Assembly (NCBI GenBank): GCA_965207535.1
Contig: CBDBMR010000016.1
Coordinates: 310,001 to 374,000 of the forward strand
Source: JAJDXO01 sp965207535
GTDB taxonomy: Bacteria; Pseudomonadota; Alphaproteobacteria; Rhodospirillales; UBA2165
Length of the DNA: 64,000 nucleotides
Reading direction: 5' to 3'
A program made the translations under genes and the position numbers. The notes under the pieces were generated by a model. That model worked only from the letters and a program-made list of their open reading frames with translations. It ran no database searches and was not told the DNA's origin. Shown piece by piece: positions 41,425-49,485 of the stretch; position 1 is the stretch's first letter; each line of letters opens with the position of its first letter.

Positions 41425-42837
41425 ATGGCGGACCAGCCAACCGAAACGAACTTCGACGTCATCGTCGTCGGCGGCGGACCGGGCGGTTACGTGACCGCCA
41501 TCCGCGCCGCACAGCTCGGCATGAAGGCGGCCTGCGTGGAGCGGGAACACTTGGGCGGCATCTGCCTCAACTGGGGCTGCATCCCGACCAAGGCGCTGCT
41601 GCGGACCTCCGAGGTCTATCACCTGATGGAGCGGGCCGACGAGTTCGGCCTCAAGGTCGAGGGCGTCTCCTTCGACATGGAGAAGATCGTCAAGCGCTCG
41701 CGCCGGGTTGCGCGGCGGCTGTCGGGCGGCGTCGCGCACCTGTTGAAGAAGAACAAGGTCGCCGTCTTCGACGGCCACGGCAAGCTGGCGGGCAAAGGGA
41801 AGCTGGAGGTCTCGGCCGACGGCAAGAAGATCGCCGACCTCACCGCCAAGCACATCATCCTGGCGACCGGCGCGCGGGCCCGGACCCTGCCGGGCCTCGA
41901 GCCCGACGGCGAGCTGATCTGGACCTACAAGGAAGCCATGATCCCGGAAGAGATGCCCAAGTCTCTCCTGGTGGTCGGGTCCGGCGCCATCGGCATCGAG
42001 TTCGCGAGCTTCTACAAGACCCTCGGCGCCGAGGTGACCGTGGTCGAGGTGCTGCCCCGAATCCTGCCGGTGGAGGACGAGGAGATCTCCGACTTCGCCG
42101 AGAAGGCATTCAAGGCCCAGGGCATGAACATCATGACGTCCGCGGCGGTGAAGGGCTTGAAGAAGGGTAAAGGTAATGTCACCGCCACCATCGAGGCGGA
42201 CGGCAAATCCCAAGACCTCACCGTCGACCGGGTGATATTGGCGGTCGGCATCGTCGGCAACGTGGAAGACATCGGCCTCGAAGGCACCAAGGTGCAGGTC
42301 GAGAAATCCCACATCGTCATCGATGAATGGAGCGCCACCCACGAGCCCGGCGTCTACGCCATCGGCGATGTCACCGGCCCGCCCTGGCTCGCCCACAAGG
42401 CCAGCCACGAAGGCATCATCTGCGTCGAGAAGATCGCCGGGGCGAACGATGTGCACCCGCTGGATACCTCGCGCATCCCGGGCTGCACCTACTGCACGCC
42501 CCAGGTGGCGAGCGTCGGCCTCACGGAAGCCGCCGCTAGGGAACGGGGCCATGAGGTCAAGGTCGGCAAATTCCCGTTCCAGGGCAACGGCAAGGCCATT
42601 GCGCTGGGTGAACCGGACGGATTGGTCAAGACCGTGTTCGACGCCAAGACCGGCGAGCTACTGGGCGCGCACATGGTGGGCGCCGAGGTGACCGAACTGA
42701 TCCAGGGCTACGGCATCGCCAAGACCCTGGAAAGCACCGAGGCCGAATTGATGCATTCGGTGTTCCCGCACCCGACGCTGTCCGAGATGATGCACGAGGC
42801 GGTTCTCGACGCCTACGGCCGGGTGATCCATTTCTGA
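41425..42837 (+). CDS. lpdA: Dihydrolipoamide dehydrogenase
   Basis: The E3 flavoenzyme that reoxidises dihydrolipoyl groups with NAD+. The 470-residue protein begins with an FAD-binding fold (DVIVVGGGPGGYVTAIRAAQ). The redox disulfide follows in GGICLNWGCIPTKALL. The NAD-binding fold is VVGSGAIGIEFASFY, then comes VYAIGDVTG, and the C-terminal active-site His-Glu lies in HPTLSEMMHEAVLDAYG. It ends in a TGA overlapping the next gene (TGATG). It would serve PDH and possibly other 2-oxoacid complexes. Confidence 0.97.
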   Translation: MADQPTETNFDVIVVGGGPGGYVTAIRAAQLGMKAACVEREHLGGICLNWGCIPTKALLRTSEVYHLMERADEFGLKVEGVSFDMEKIVKRSRRVARRLSGGVAHLLKKNKVAVFDGHGKLAGKGKLEVSADGKKIADLTAKHIILATGARARTLPGLEPDGELIWTYKEAMIPEEMPKSLLVVGSGAIGIEFASFYKTLGAEVTVVEVLPRILPVEDEEISDFAEKAFKAQGMNIMTSAAVKGLKKGKGNVTATIEADGKSQDLTVDRVILAVGIVGNVEDIGLEGTKVQVEKSHIVIDEWSATHEPGVYAIGDVTGPPWLAHKASHEGIICVEKIAGANDVHPLDTSRIPGCTYCTPQVASVGLTEAAARERGHEVKVGKFPFQGNGKAIALGEPDGLVKTVFDAKTGELLGAHMVGAEVTELIQGYGIAKTLESTEAELMHSVFPHPTLSEMMHEAVLDAYGRVIHF

Positions 42838-43289
42838 TGAACGCGAGACCATTGGATGTGCGTCCGCTCGCCGAGCAGGACAAGGAGGACTGGCACCGGC
42901 TATGGGCCGGCTACCTCGAATTCTACGGGGCCGAGGTGTCCGACGAGGTCACCGCCCATACCTGGGAGCGCCTGATGAACCGGGATTCCACCGTCTGGGG
43001 GCTGGTGGCCGAGGCCGGCGGCGAGGTGGCCGGCATCTTGAACTACGTCCTGCATGCGAATACATGGTCGATGCGGCCGGTCTGCTACCTGGAGGACCTC
43101 TATGTGGACCCGGCGGCGCGCGGACAAGGGGCCGGCCGGGCCTTGATCGAGGCGCTGATCGACATGGCCAAGGGGCATGACTGGCACCGGGTCTACTGGA
43201 TGACGGCAGACGACAACGAGACCGCCCGCAGGCTCTATGATAGGATTACGCCGGTGACCCGTTGGGTGAGATACGACGTAAGTATCTGA
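42837..43289 (+). CDS. GNAT-family N-acetyltransferase
   Basis: A 150-residue GNAT acetyltransferase. The acetyl-CoA binding loop is in VDPAARGQGAGRALIEALID, preceded by a conserved beta-strand (VCYLEDLYV). The C-terminal strand carries WMTADDNETARRLYD, typical of the fold. The substrate is unknown. Its ATG overlaps the lpdA stop and its end lies one base from lipA. It is thus tightly embedded in the pdh-lip run, where it is not a usual member. Confidence 0.82.
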   Translation: MNARPLDVRPLAEQDKEDWHRLWAGYLEFYGAEVSDEVTAHTWERLMNRDSTVWGLVAEAGGEVAGILNYVLHANTWSMRPVCYLEDLYVDPAARGQGAGRALIEALIDMAKGHDWHRVYWMTADDNETARRLYDRITPVTRWVRYDVSI

Positions 43290-43290
43290 G

Positions 43291-44232
43291 ATGAACCAAG
43301 TTCGGAAATACCGCCACCCGGAGAAGCGCAACAATCCGGACCAGCCGAGCCCCCGAAAGCCGGCCTGGATCCGCGTGAAGGCGCCGACCTCGAAGGAGTA
43401 CGGCGAGACCAAGCGGTTGATGCGGGAGCTCAACCTGGCCACGGTCTGCGAGGAGGCCGCATGCCCGAACATCGGCGAATGCTGGGCCCAGAAGCACGCG
43501 ACGGTGATGATATTGGGCGACATCTGTACCCGGGCTTGCGCATTCTGCAATGTGGCGACCGGCAAGCCCGATGCCGTCGATCCCCTGGAGCCCGAGAATG
43601 TCGCCATCATGGCGACCGTGACCGGCCTCAAGCACATGGTGATCACCTCGGTTGACCGGGACGATCTGGACGACGGCGGCGCCTCTCAGTTCGTCGCCTG
43701 TCTCGACAAGCTGCGAGAGATGGCCCCGGCGACGACGGTCGAAATCCTGACCCCTGATTTCCGCGACAAGGACGGCGCCATCGAGGCGGTGGTCGCGGCC
43801 AAGCCCGATGTCTACAACCACAACCTCGAGACCGTGCCCAGGCTCTATCCGGCCATCAGGCCGGGCGCGCGGTATTCTCATTCCCTGAAGCTGCTGGACA
43901 CGGTCAAGCGGATCGATCCCGAAATCTTCACCAAGTCCGGCATCATGGTGGGACTGGGCGAGGAGCGGAACGAAGTGCTCCGGGTGATGGACGACCTTCG
44001 ATCGGCGGATGTGGATTTCCTGACCATCGGCCAGTACCTGCAGCCGACGCCCAAGCATGCGCCCATCGACCGGTTCGTACCCCCGGAAGAGTTCGAGGAG
44101 TACGGGGCCATTGCGCTCGCCAAGGGGTTCCTGAAGGTGTCGGCGACACCGCTGACCCGGTCTTCCTATCACGCCGACGACGATTTCAAGCAACTCCGCG
44201 CCGCGCGGCTGGCCAAGCTGGCCGAAGCCTGA
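43291..44232 (+). CDS. lipA: Lipoyl synthase LipA
   Basis: A radical-SAM enzyme that inserts two sulfurs into octanoyl groups on lipoyl domains. The 313-residue protein has the auxiliary iron-sulfur ligands Cys53, Cys58 and Cys64 (CEEAACPNIGEC) and the radical-SAM cluster CTRACAFC (Cys79, Cys83, Cys86). Other family blocks are ATVMILGDI, VITSVDRDDLDDGGASQF, NHNLETVPRLY, SGIMVGLGEE and TIGQYLQPT. It acts on the lipoyl domains of PdhB and PdhC encoded upstream. Confidence 0.97.
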   Translation: MNQVRKYRHPEKRNNPDQPSPRKPAWIRVKAPTSKEYGETKRLMRELNLATVCEEAACPNIGECWAQKHATVMILGDICTRACAFCNVATGKPDAVDPLEPENVAIMATVTGLKHMVITSVDRDDLDDGGASQFVACLDKLREMAPATTVEILTPDFRDKDGAIEAVVAAKPDVYNHNLETVPRLYPAIRPGARYSHSLKLLDTVKRIDPEIFTKSGIMVGLGEERNEVLRVMDDLRSADVDFLTIGQYLQPTPKHAPIDRFVPPEEFEEYGAIALAKGFLKVSATPLTRSSYHADDDFKQLRAARLAKLAEA

Positions 44233-44270
44233 GAATCGGGCTATAAGCCGGGCCCCAAGACTCGGAAGAT

Positions 44271-44705
44271 ATGCCCACCCACGCAGAACAAAAACCGCTG
44301 CCGTACGCGCCGGAGCAGATGTTCAATCTGGTCGCCGACATCGAGAAATACCCGGAGTTCCTGCCGTGGTGCGTCGGCACCCGCATCCGTTCGCGGGAGG
44401 GCAACGTCCTCGTCGCCGACATGGTCATCGGTTACAAGATGTTCCGTGAGCGCTTCACCTCGCGGGTGGAACTCACCCATCCCGGCCGGATCGACGTGAG
44501 CTATTATGAGGGGCCGTTCAAATATCTGAACAACCACTGGATATTCATGGAACAGCCGGACGGCACCTGCGTCGTCGACTTTTATGTCGACTTCGAGTTT
44601 CGTTCCAAACTGCTGCAGAAGATGATTGGGGTGGTATTCGAAAAGGCGGTCCAGATCATGGTCAGCGCCTTTGAAGAGCGCGCCGATCAGGTCTATGGTA
44701 AGTAG
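44271..44705 (+). CDS. ratA: RatA/Coq10-family START-domain protein
   Basis: A 144-residue START-like protein of the Coq10/RatA family. It begins YAPEQMFNLVADIEKYPEFL, followed by WCVGTRIRSREG and GPFKYLNNHWIFMEQPDGTC, and ends with a long C-terminal helix (VVFEKAVQIMVSAFEER). The annotation is often 'type II toxin RatA', but the domain more generally binds lipids such as ubiquinone. The position right after lipA is typical of Alphaproteobacteria. No antitoxin is adjacent, so a ubiquinone-related role is more likely than toxicity. Confidence 0.86.
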   Translation: MPTHAEQKPLPYAPEQMFNLVADIEKYPEFLPWCVGTRIRSREGNVLVADMVIGYKMFRERFTSRVELTHPGRIDVSYYEGPFKYLNNHWIFMEQPDGTCVVDFYVDFEFRSKLLQKMIGVVFEKAVQIMVSAFEERADQVYGK

Positions 44706-44735
44706 AGGCCGTTGGAGAGCAACGCGGAGCATGAG

Positions 44736-45269
44736 ATGTCCAAAAAAATGACCCTCAGCCACGCCGGCTTTCACGTCTACGACATGCCGGCCATGGTCGA
44801 TTTCTATACCGGCGTCGTGGGACTGAAAGTCACCGACCGGGCCGACGACGACCGCATCTGCTTTCTTTCCGCAGATCCCGACAATCATCATCAGATGCTC
44901 ATGGTCCGGGGGCGGGAGACGGAGATCGGCAAAAAGCACTTCAATCACATGGCGTTCCGGGTCGAGAGCCTCGCCCATGTCAAGGAAGTCTACCGGCGGG
45001 TCAAGGATCACCCCGGCGCCTCCGACGTGTCACCGATTACCCACGGCAACGCCTGGTCGGTCTATTTCAGGGATCCGGAGGGCAACAGGGCGGAAGTGTT
45101 CGTAGATACGCCCTGGCATTGCCGGCAGCCTTTCGCGGAGCCCATTGATCTCGACAAGACGGAAGAGGAGATCGCCGAGGATACACTGGCGCTCCTGGAG
45201 AAGGAGACCACCGCCGAAAAATTCGACGAGTGGAAAGCCCGGTTCCGCGAAGAGCTGGGCCTCGAATAA
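44736..45269 (+). CDS. VOC-family (glyoxalase/dioxygenase) protein
   Basis: A 177-residue protein with one vicinal-oxygen-chelate module pair: MTLSHAGFHVYDMPAMVDFY and GLKVTDR in the first half; HMAFRVESLAHVKEVYRRV and YFRDPEGNRAEVFVDTPWH in the second. His and Glu metal ligands are in the expected places, as in catechol 2,3-dioxygenase-like proteins. A charged C-terminal helical tail (about 45 residues) is extra. The ATG preceded by GCGGAGC is chosen over a TTG 24 bases upstream. The substrate is unknown; the gene may be an aromatic-pathway partner of the Rieske gene, but that is inference. Confidence 0.8.
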   Translation: MSKKMTLSHAGFHVYDMPAMVDFYTGVVGLKVTDRADDDRICFLSADPDNHHQMLMVRGRETEIGKKHFNHMAFRVESLAHVKEVYRRVKDHPGASDVSPITHGNAWSVYFRDPEGNRAEVFVDTPWHCRQPFAEPIDLDKTEEEIAEDTLALLEKETTAEKFDEWKARFREELGLE

Positions 45270-45272
45270 CCC

Positions 45273-46379
45273 TCAGGCGCTGCCCCAGATTTCACCCGCG
45301 GTCTCGACCACCAGTTCCAGCTTCCGCCACTGTTCGTCCTCGGTGAGCTTGTTGCCCTGGTGGGTGCTGGCGAACCCGCATTGGGGGCTGAGGCATAGAC
45401 GGTCGAAGGGCACATACCGCGCCGCCTCGTCCATCCGCCGCTTGACCTCGTCCTTGCTCTCCAGCCCGGGGGTCTTGGAGGTGATCAGTCCAACCACCAC
45501 GATCTGGTCGTCGCGGACGAAGCGCAGCGGCTCGAAACCGCCGGCCCGGTCCGAATCCCATTCCATGAAGAAGCCGTCCACGTTTACCTCCGAGAACATC
45601 TTCTCGGCCACCGGCTCGTAGCCGCCTTCGGCAATCCAGGTGCTCTCGAAATTGCCCCGGCACATGTGAACCGTGATCGCCATATCGTCGGGCTTGTCGG
45701 CGATGACCGTGTTGATGCCTTTGGCATAGAGCGCCACCAGATCGTCCGCATCGTCACCGCGATCGGCCATTGCCTGTCGGTAGCGGGGATCGCACAGCAT
45801 GGCGAAGGTGGTGTCGTCGAGTTGGAGGTAGGTGCAGCCGGCCTCCGCCATCAGGGCGATCTCCCGCTTGTAGGCGGCCCAGACATCGTCCCAATAGACA
45901 TCCAGGTCGGGATAGACCGTCTCGTCGATCAGCGCCCGGCCGCCCCGATGATAGGTGAGGGAGGGTGAGGGGATGCACATCTTGGCGGTCACGCCGGCGG
46001 ACCCTTTGAGAAAAGCGAAGTGGTCGACCATGACGCCGTCCGGATTGGCCACCTTGCCGGTCACTTTCAGGGACCGCGGCCTGTAACCGCCGGAGAATGC
46101 GGGCCCCTGGGATTCCTCGACCAGTTCGAAGCCGTCGAGCCCGGAGATAAAGTCGAAATTCCACGAATTGCGGCGAAACTCGCCGTCGGTCACCGCCCCG
46201 AGGCCGACGGCCTCTTGCTTGGTAACGGCATCCCGGATGCATTCGTCCTCGACGGCCTTGAGCTCATCCGCGGACACGCCGCCGTCGGCGTATTTTTGCC
46301 GGGCCTCGGCCAGCTGCGCGGGGCGGAGGAGGCTGCCGACCTGATCTGCCCGGAAGGGCGGGCGGGTGCGTTCGGTCAT
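45273..46379 (-). CDS. MetE C-terminal-like cobalamin-independent methyltransferase
   Basis: A 368-residue protein matching only the C-terminal catalytic barrel of MetE (full length about 750 residues). It resembles short homologues often annotated as 5-methyltetrahydropteroyltriglutamate-homocysteine methyltransferase. Zinc-ligand candidates are TVHMCRG (His, Cys), a Glu near GFFMEWDSD and Cys in LSPQCGFASTHQGN. The N-terminus begins RPPFRADQVGSLLRPAQL, as in these short proteins. It could transfer methyl groups from a donor other than methyl-folate. The start follows an AGGAGG ribosome-binding site. Confidence 0.85.
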   Translation of the reverse strand: MTERTRPPFRADQVGSLLRPAQLAEARQKYADGGVSADELKAVEDECIRDAVTKQEAVGLGAVTDGEFRRNSWNFDFISGLDGFELVEESQGPAFSGGYRPRSLKVTGKVANPDGVMVDHFAFLKGSAGVTAKMCIPSPSLTYHRGGRALIDETVYPDLDVYWDDVWAAYKREIALMAEAGCTYLQLDDTTFAMLCDPRYRQAMADRGDDADDLVALYAKGINTVIADKPDDMAITVHMCRGNFESTWIAEGGYEPVAEKMFSEVNVDGFFMEWDSDRAGGFEPLRFVRDDQIVVVGLITSKTPGLESKDEVKRRMDEAARYVPFDRLCLSPQCGFASTHQGNKLTEDEQWRKLELVVETAGEIWGSA

Positions 46380-46397
46380 CTCGTCATCCTCCTTTGG

Positions 46398-46889
46398 TCA
46401 GTCCAATTGCTTGAGCAGCAGGTCCAGCGCGGCCAGCACGGCCGCTTCGCGGATCGCGTCCCGGCCGCCCGGAAAAACCTCGCGGGCAACCAGCGTGTCG
46501 CGCCCCTTCCGCGAGGCGCCCATATAGACCAGGCCCACCGGCTTTTCGGTCGTACCGCCGCCGGGGCCGGCAATCCCGGTCACCGCCACCGCCGCGTCCA
46601 GCGGCGCCGCGTTCAACGCGCCTTCGGCCATGGCGCGCACCGTCCGGTCGCTCACCGCACCGTGCTCGATGATGGTCTCCATGGGCACGCCGACGATTTC
46701 GTTCTTGGCCTCGTTGGAATAGGTGATGAACCCCCGCTCGACGGCCGACGACGATCCCGAAACCGCGGTCAGCGCGCCGCCGATCAGGCCGCCGGTGCAC
46801 GATTCGACGGTGCCGATCTTGAGATTCCGAGCCGTCGCCCGGTCGATGACCGCCTGCGCCGCGTCGACGATTGCCTTGGGAAAGGTCAT
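46398..46889 (-). CDS. pncC: Nicotinamide-nucleotide amidohydrolase (PncC/CinA C-terminal)
   Basis: A 163-residue stand-alone CinA C-terminal domain, which deamidates nicotinamide mononucleotide to recycle NAD. The sequence shows IGTVESCTGGLIGGALTAV, YSNEAKNEIVGV and AVTGIAGPGGGTTEKPVGLV, all typical. It lacks the N-terminal MoCF domain of full CinA. Its ATG overlaps the pgpA stop by four bases. The cinA/pncC-pgpA pairing is common in this group. Confidence 0.92.
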   Translation of the reverse strand: MTFPKAIVDAAQAVIDRATARNLKIGTVESCTGGLIGGALTAVSGSSSAVERGFITYSNEAKNEIVGVPMETIIEHGAVSDRTVRAMAEGALNAAPLDAAVAVTGIAGPGGGTTEKPVGLVYMGASRKGRDTLVAREVFPGGRDAIREAAVLAALDLLLKQLD

Positions 46890-47344
46890 AGGGTTTCCAG
46901 CCAGGTCTTGAGCGCAAAGAGTATGACCGCCGCATACACACCGGCCAAGATGTCATCCGCCATGATGCCAAGGCCGCCCTTCAAATTCCGGTCGGCCCAT
47001 GAGACCGGCCAGGGCTTCCAGATATCGAATAGCCGGAACAGCACGAAACCTGCCGCGTAGAGCAGCAAATCCGGCGGCACGACGACGAGCGTCAGCCATT
47101 GACCGGCCACTTCGTCGATCACCACCTCGCCCGGGTCTTCGGCACCGCTTTCCGCCGCCGCGATTCCCGACACCCAGACCCCGACGACAAAGATGCCGGT
47201 GGTCGCCAGTAACAAGGTCTGATAACCGCCATAGGAATAAATGAACCAGGCAAAGGGCAGCGCGGCCAGCGAGCCCCAGGTGCCCGGCGCCTTCGGCAGC
47301 AACCCGGACCCAAACCATGTCCATATCAACCTGGCGATGCTCAC
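46886..47344 (-). CDS. pgpA: Phosphatidylglycerophosphatase A
   Basis: PgpA dephosphorylates phosphatidylglycerophosphate to phosphatidylglycerol in the inner membrane. From the GTG start it has 152 residues. That start has an AGGAGG ribosome-binding site spaced by seven bases, so I prefer it to an ATG 39 bases upstream. The motif LLPKAPGTWGSLAALPFAW is diagnostic. DPGEVVIDEVAGQWLTL (acidic metal site) and FVLFRLFDIWKPWPV follow, with membrane helices between. The last segment DRNLKGGLGIMADDILAGVY carries the conserved acidic pair. Confidence 0.94.
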   Translation of the reverse strand: MSIARLIWTWFGSGLLPKAPGTWGSLAALPFAWFIYSYGGYQTLLLATTGIFVVGVWVSGIAAAESGAEDPGEVVIDEVAGQWLTLVVVPPDLLLYAAGFVLFRLFDIWKPWPVSWADRNLKGGLGIMADDILAGVYAAVILFALKTWLETL

Positions 47345-47692
47345 CTCGGCGCCTCCTGTTGCCGGTGAGAGATTAGCCCACATTTCCCGCCAGGGTCACG
47401 GTCTGCGTCGCGTCCAGGCGGTCGAACCGCCAGGAGCGGGCCGAAAAGCGTAGCGGCGCCTACAGTTGAGGGCCGCGACGACGCGGGCTAACAGCTCAAA
47501 TCCGCACCGGCTACGATGAACACCTCGGGATCGCATCCCTTGGGCGGCTTCACCTAAAATTAATGCCGGAAAGCGCGGAAACCGTCTGATATTCCTTGCA
47601 ACGAAATCAGGGCGCGGATAGTGTCGAAAAGCCCGCCGGACCGTGCTTCGATCGATAAGATTTCGATAGAATTGGGGTGAAACGAGGAGGTC
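47345..47692. other. Intergenic region between pgpA and the M23 peptidase gene
   Basis: This 348-base divergent gap shows no convincing gene. It must contain promoters for pgpA (minus) and the M23 gene (plus). Near 47417-47431 is a GGCGGT-CGA-ACCGCC hairpin without a U-run. Close to the M23 ATG lies a GAGGAGG ribosome-binding site. No regulatory box is recognised with confidence. Confidence 0.45.
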
Positions 47693-49021
47693 ATGGGGCA
47701 ACCTGAAGGTTCGAGATTGGCCGAATATGGCCGTTCGGCGGCGTCGTCGATTCGCCGCGCCTTCTCTCCGCGCGAAATCATGCTCCGGACCGACACCCGC
47801 GTCCGGTTCTTCCGTGTTTCAAGCGGTCTCCAGTTGAGCGCCGCCGCGACGCTGGCCATCCTCGGCGGCTGGGCCGCCTTCGCCTCGGTGAGCTATCTCA
47901 TCCACGACGACGTCATTGCCGCCAAGGACAATGAAATCCTCAATGCCCGGCTGTCCTATCGCAGTCTCCTGAACGAGGTTTCCGATTATCAAAACAAAGT
48001 CTCGGCCCTGACGAGCGAGCTTGATGAAAACCACGGTCAGATGCTGAGTCTGGTGGAGACCAATGCGGCCCTTGAGAAAAACCTGAAATCGGCGGAAACC
48101 AGGCGCGAAAACAGGGAAAGCAAACACCGGCAGGTAGTCGCCATGCGCGAAGCCCTCAAATCGCGGCTCGATGAAATCGAGCGGGAGATGAACGCGCTCA
48201 ACTCCCACAACTTCGAACTCATGGGCAATTTGAATATCGTCGCCACGGACCTGGAGCAGGCGATCACCGACCGTGACGAAGCCCGGACCCGGGGCGACCG
48301 GTTGCAAGCTACTGTCGATGACCTCGAGTTCAAGCTCGCCGACCTCTACGAATCCGAAACGGATATCGTCGTTCGCCTGACCGAGACCACGACCGAGAAC
48401 ATTGCGAGTATCGAGAACGTTCTGGCGCGCACCGGCCTCAATGTCGAGAAGCTCCTGGCCCGTACCGAAACCAAGGAGCGGAAGGGAAAGGGCGGCCCGG
48501 TCATCCCGGCCACGCCGGACAACGAACCGGCACTGCGCCTCAAAGCCAACCTGGAGACCCTGGATTCGAAGCTCGCCCGCTGGAATGACCTGCAGGAATT
48601 TATGCACCAATTGCCGCTGCAGCCGCCCCTCGACTTTTATTCGGTCTCCAGCCACTACGGAAAACGCCGCGACCCCATCAACCGCCGTTGGGCCATGCAT
48701 TACGGTACCGACATGACCAGCCGCCGCAGGGCGCCGATCTACGCCACTGCGGCCGGAACCGTGAAATTTGCCGGATACAAGGGCCGTTATGGCCGTTTGG
48801 TGACTATTGACCACGGACAGGGCCTCGAGACCCGATATGGCCATCTCCACAAGATTCTTGTGAAAAAGGGGCAAAAGGTGGAGTATCGCCACAAGATCGG
48901 GCTTCTGGGAAATTCTGGCCGCAGCACCGGGCCTCACCTGCACTACGAACTTCATGTGAACGGCAGGCCCCGGAATCCCTGGAAATTTATCAAGGCTGGC
49001 AGATATGTTCACCAAAGGTAA
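47693..49021 (+). CDS. Membrane-anchored M23 (LytM) peptidoglycan peptidase
   Basis: A 442-residue bitopic protein with a LytM/M23 domain. A cytoplasmic segment (about 1-45) is followed by one transmembrane helix (LSAAATLAILGGWAAFASVSY), then a long coiled coil (about 80-235, rich in Glu/Arg/Leu). The peptidase domain (about 310-440) has the zinc motif MHYGTDM (His-x3-Asp) and GPHLHYELHVNG (His-x-His), with RYGHLHKI between. All metal ligands appear intact. It resembles bactofilin-linked LmdC-type enzymes that shape the cell wall. The bactofilin gene overlaps its 3' end by 17 bases. Confidence 0.9.
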   Translation: MGQPEGSRLAEYGRSAASSIRRAFSPREIMLRTDTRVRFFRVSSGLQLSAAATLAILGGWAAFASVSYLIHDDVIAAKDNEILNARLSYRSLLNEVSDYQNKVSALTSELDENHGQMLSLVETNAALEKNLKSAETRRENRESKHRQVVAMREALKSRLDEIEREMNALNSHNFELMGNLNIVATDLEQAITDRDEARTRGDRLQATVDDLEFKLADLYESETDIVVRLTETTTENIASIENVLARTGLNVEKLLARTETKERKGKGGPVIPATPDNEPALRLKANLETLDSKLARWNDLQEFMHQLPLQPPLDFYSVSSHYGKRRDPINRRWAMHYGTDMTSRRRAPIYATAAGTVKFAGYKGRYGRLVTIDHGQGLETRYGHLHKILVKKGQKVEYRHKIGLLGNSGRSTGPHLHYELHVNGRPRNPWKFIKAGRYVHQR

Positions 49022-49484
49022 CCGGGACGAAGAGCCCCGAAAAGCGCCCGTGTCCAAGAAATCCGCCCCGCCATCCATTCTTTCGGCCGATCTCAGGATC
49101 GTTGGCGACCTCGCCAGTTCCGGCGAGGTCCAGGTCGACGGTATCGTGGAAGGCGATATCCAAACCGATGTGCTGGTGGTTGGCGAAACCGCTCAGGTCA
49201 ACGGCAAAATCGTCGCCGACACCTGCCGGGTTCATGGCCGGGTGACCGGTCAAATCCGCGCCCGGTCGGTGTCGCTTGCCAAGACGGCCCATGTGCTCGG
49301 CGATATCCTGCATGAGAGCCTGGCGATCGAGCAGGGGGCTTACCTCGAAGCCCACTGCCGCCGCATCGAGGCCGGAACCGCCGGCAAAAAGGACACTGAC
49401 GGCGGGATCAATATCCTCAAGGGCATGGCAACTGCCGAGGCGGCGCCGAAGCGTCAGGAGCCCGCCGAAGCCGCCGCCGAATAA
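49005..49484 (+). CDS. Bactofilin cytoskeletal protein
   Basis: A 159-residue bactofilin. The central beta-helical domain (about residues 25-125) shows SILSADLRIVGDLASSGEVQ, VDGIVEGDIQTDVLVVGETA, VNGKIVADTCRVHGRVTGQI and ARSVSLAKTAHVLGDI. Flexible N- and C-terminal tails flank it, the latter ending in Ala/Pro/Glu-rich sequence. Bactofilins polymerise without nucleotides and recruit cell-wall enzymes. The upstream overlapping M23 gene makes that partnership very likely. The start ATG lies inside the M23 coding end. Confidence 0.92.
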   Translation: MFTKGNRDEEPRKAPVSKKSAPPSILSADLRIVGDLASSGEVQVDGIVEGDIQTDVLVVGETAQVNGKIVADTCRVHGRVTGQIRARSVSLAKTAHVLGDILHESLAIEQGAYLEAHCRRIEAGTAGKKDTDGGINILKGMATAEAAPKRQEPAEAAAE

Positions 49485-49485
49485 C

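Noticed and set aside
44271..44705. A toxin-antitoxin system at the RatA-like gene
   Set aside because: No antitoxin partner lies next to it. In Alphaproteobacteria this lipA-linked START-domain gene is better seen as a Coq10-like lipid-binding protein.
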